A stretch of DNA of 14,936 nt from Candidatus Gastranaerophilales bacterium (GTDB lineage: Bacteria; Cyanobacteriota; Vampirovibrionia; Gastranaerophilales; JAQUYY01), in assembly GCA_028691575.1 (NCBI GenBank), contig JAQUYY010000016.1, positions 1 through 14,936 on the forward strand, given 5' to 3'. A model generated the notes under the pieces. The model did not search any database. It worked only from the letters and a program-made list of their open reading frames with translations, and had not been told where the DNA came from. The position numbers and the translations under genes are program-made. Shown here piece by piece: positions 14,425 to 14,936 of the stretch; position 1 is the first letter of the stretch, and every line of letters starts with the position of its first letter.

Positions 14425-14936
14425 ATGTCAAATTATCGAAGAGCATATGAAAAAAATAGTTATGTATTTATAACAATAACAACATTTAAAAGAAATCCGA
14501 TATTAATAAAAAATATAAAGATTTTAAGAAATAGCATAAGGAAAACAAAAGAGAAATTTGAATTTGAAATATTCGGAATAGTTGTTTTACCAGATCATAT
14601 TCATACAATATTAAGACCAAAAATAATAAGAAATTATCCAGATATAATAAAATCGATAAAAACAGATTTTTCAAAAAATATAGATAAAAAAGAAATAACC
14701 AATGTAGAAAAATACGTAACAGAAAGCAAGAAAAAGAAAGGCGAAAAAGGAGTATGGCAAAGAAGATATTGGGAACACACAATAAAAGATGAAAATGATT
14801 TGTACCTGCATTTGGATTATATTCATTTCAATCCGGTAAAACATAATTATGTTACCAAGGTTAATGATTGGCTATATAGTTCATTTCATAAATTTGTAAA
14901 AGAAAAATTATACGATGAAAATTGGGGAACAATGGA
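14425..14936 (+). CDS. REP-associated tyrosine transposase (RAYT, Y1/HUH family), cut by right edge
   Basis: The ATG at 14425 opens 170 residues running off the window. The HUH motif is PDHIH (H58, H60) after the strand FGIVVL. WQRRYWEHTI (111-120) and YIHFNPVKH (132-140) are typical RAYT motifs, with Y132 the probable nucleophile that attaches to single-stranded DNA. The N-terminal YRRAY and FITITT also fit. RAYTs are about 150-230 residues, so the gene is probably nearly complete. It should nick and join single-stranded REP hairpins, and one lies 34 bases upstream. Isoleucine is written almost always as ATA (about 17 of 20), unlike the ATT-rich neighbours, which marks it as acquired. The ribosome site is weak (AGAAAG). 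Confidence 0.92.
   Translation, partial: MSNYRRAYEKNSYVFITITTFKRNPILIKNIKILRNSIRKTKEKFEFEIFGIVVLPDHIHTILRPKIIRNYPDIIKSIKTDFSKNIDKKEITNVEKYVTESKKKKGEKGVWQRRYWEHTIKDENDLYLHLDYIHFNPVKHNYVTKVNDWLYSSFHKFVKEKLYDENWGTM

Noticed and set aside
14486..14782. Minus-strand hydrophobic open frame of 98 codons
   Set aside because: It is antisense to the transposase; its Leu/Phe-rich composition is the complement of AAA/ATA codons.

Overview
The window is AT-rich, gene-dense bacterial DNA. The envelope genes (a secreted 5'-nucleotidase-type phosphoesterase and an Slt70-like murein transglycosylase) together with ComEC point to a diderm, possibly competent bacterium. Base composition, the ferredoxin-type 2-oxoacid oxidoreductase and the style of the large uncharacterised proteins resemble gut Melainabacteria/Gastranaerophilales (Vampirovibrionia). 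That placement is my inference; no 16S or other diagnostic marker is present.

Layout. (1) 1-5173, minus strand: read in the direction of transcription, a PHP-domain phosphoesterase, a secreted metallophosphatase/5'-nucleotidase, a TPR plus SLT lytic transglycosylase, and then the start of a 2-oxoacid:ferredoxin oxidoreductase alpha subunit (cut by the left edge) that seems to have its own promoter. (2) 5234-6465, plus strand: a six-helix membrane protein translationally coupled to a 78-residue double-CxxC protein. (3) 6579-10005: a convergent pair of uncharacterised genes. One encodes a HExxH zinc-peptidase-like protein whose ligand spacing matches anthrax lethal factor (M34/ATLF). The other encodes an 858-residue membrane protein built from three copies of an unnamed module. 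(4) 10006-12728: a structured 305-base intergenic region, then comEC. (5) 12733-12900: a promoter, tRNA-Gln(UUG) and terminator unit. (6) 12901-14936: an accessory patch next to the tRNA, holding three tandem 22-bp repeats, an unrecognised short ORF, a 5'-truncated radical SAM/B12 gene, a short phage minor-capsid-like fragment, and a REP-associated Y1 (HUH) transposase with its hairpin just upstream, cut by the right edge.

Working together. The nucleotidase, PHP phosphoesterase and ComEC are all compatible with scavenging or import of nucleic acids, and the transglycosylase with wall remodelling, but nothing in the sequence proves a shared pathway. The best candidates for undescribed biology are the three-module membrane protein, the neighbouring lethal-factor-like metallopeptidase, and the hairpin-rich leader between the module gene and comEC. 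The right-hand 2 kb looks like a graveyard of mobile-element and phage fragments beside a tRNA gene.
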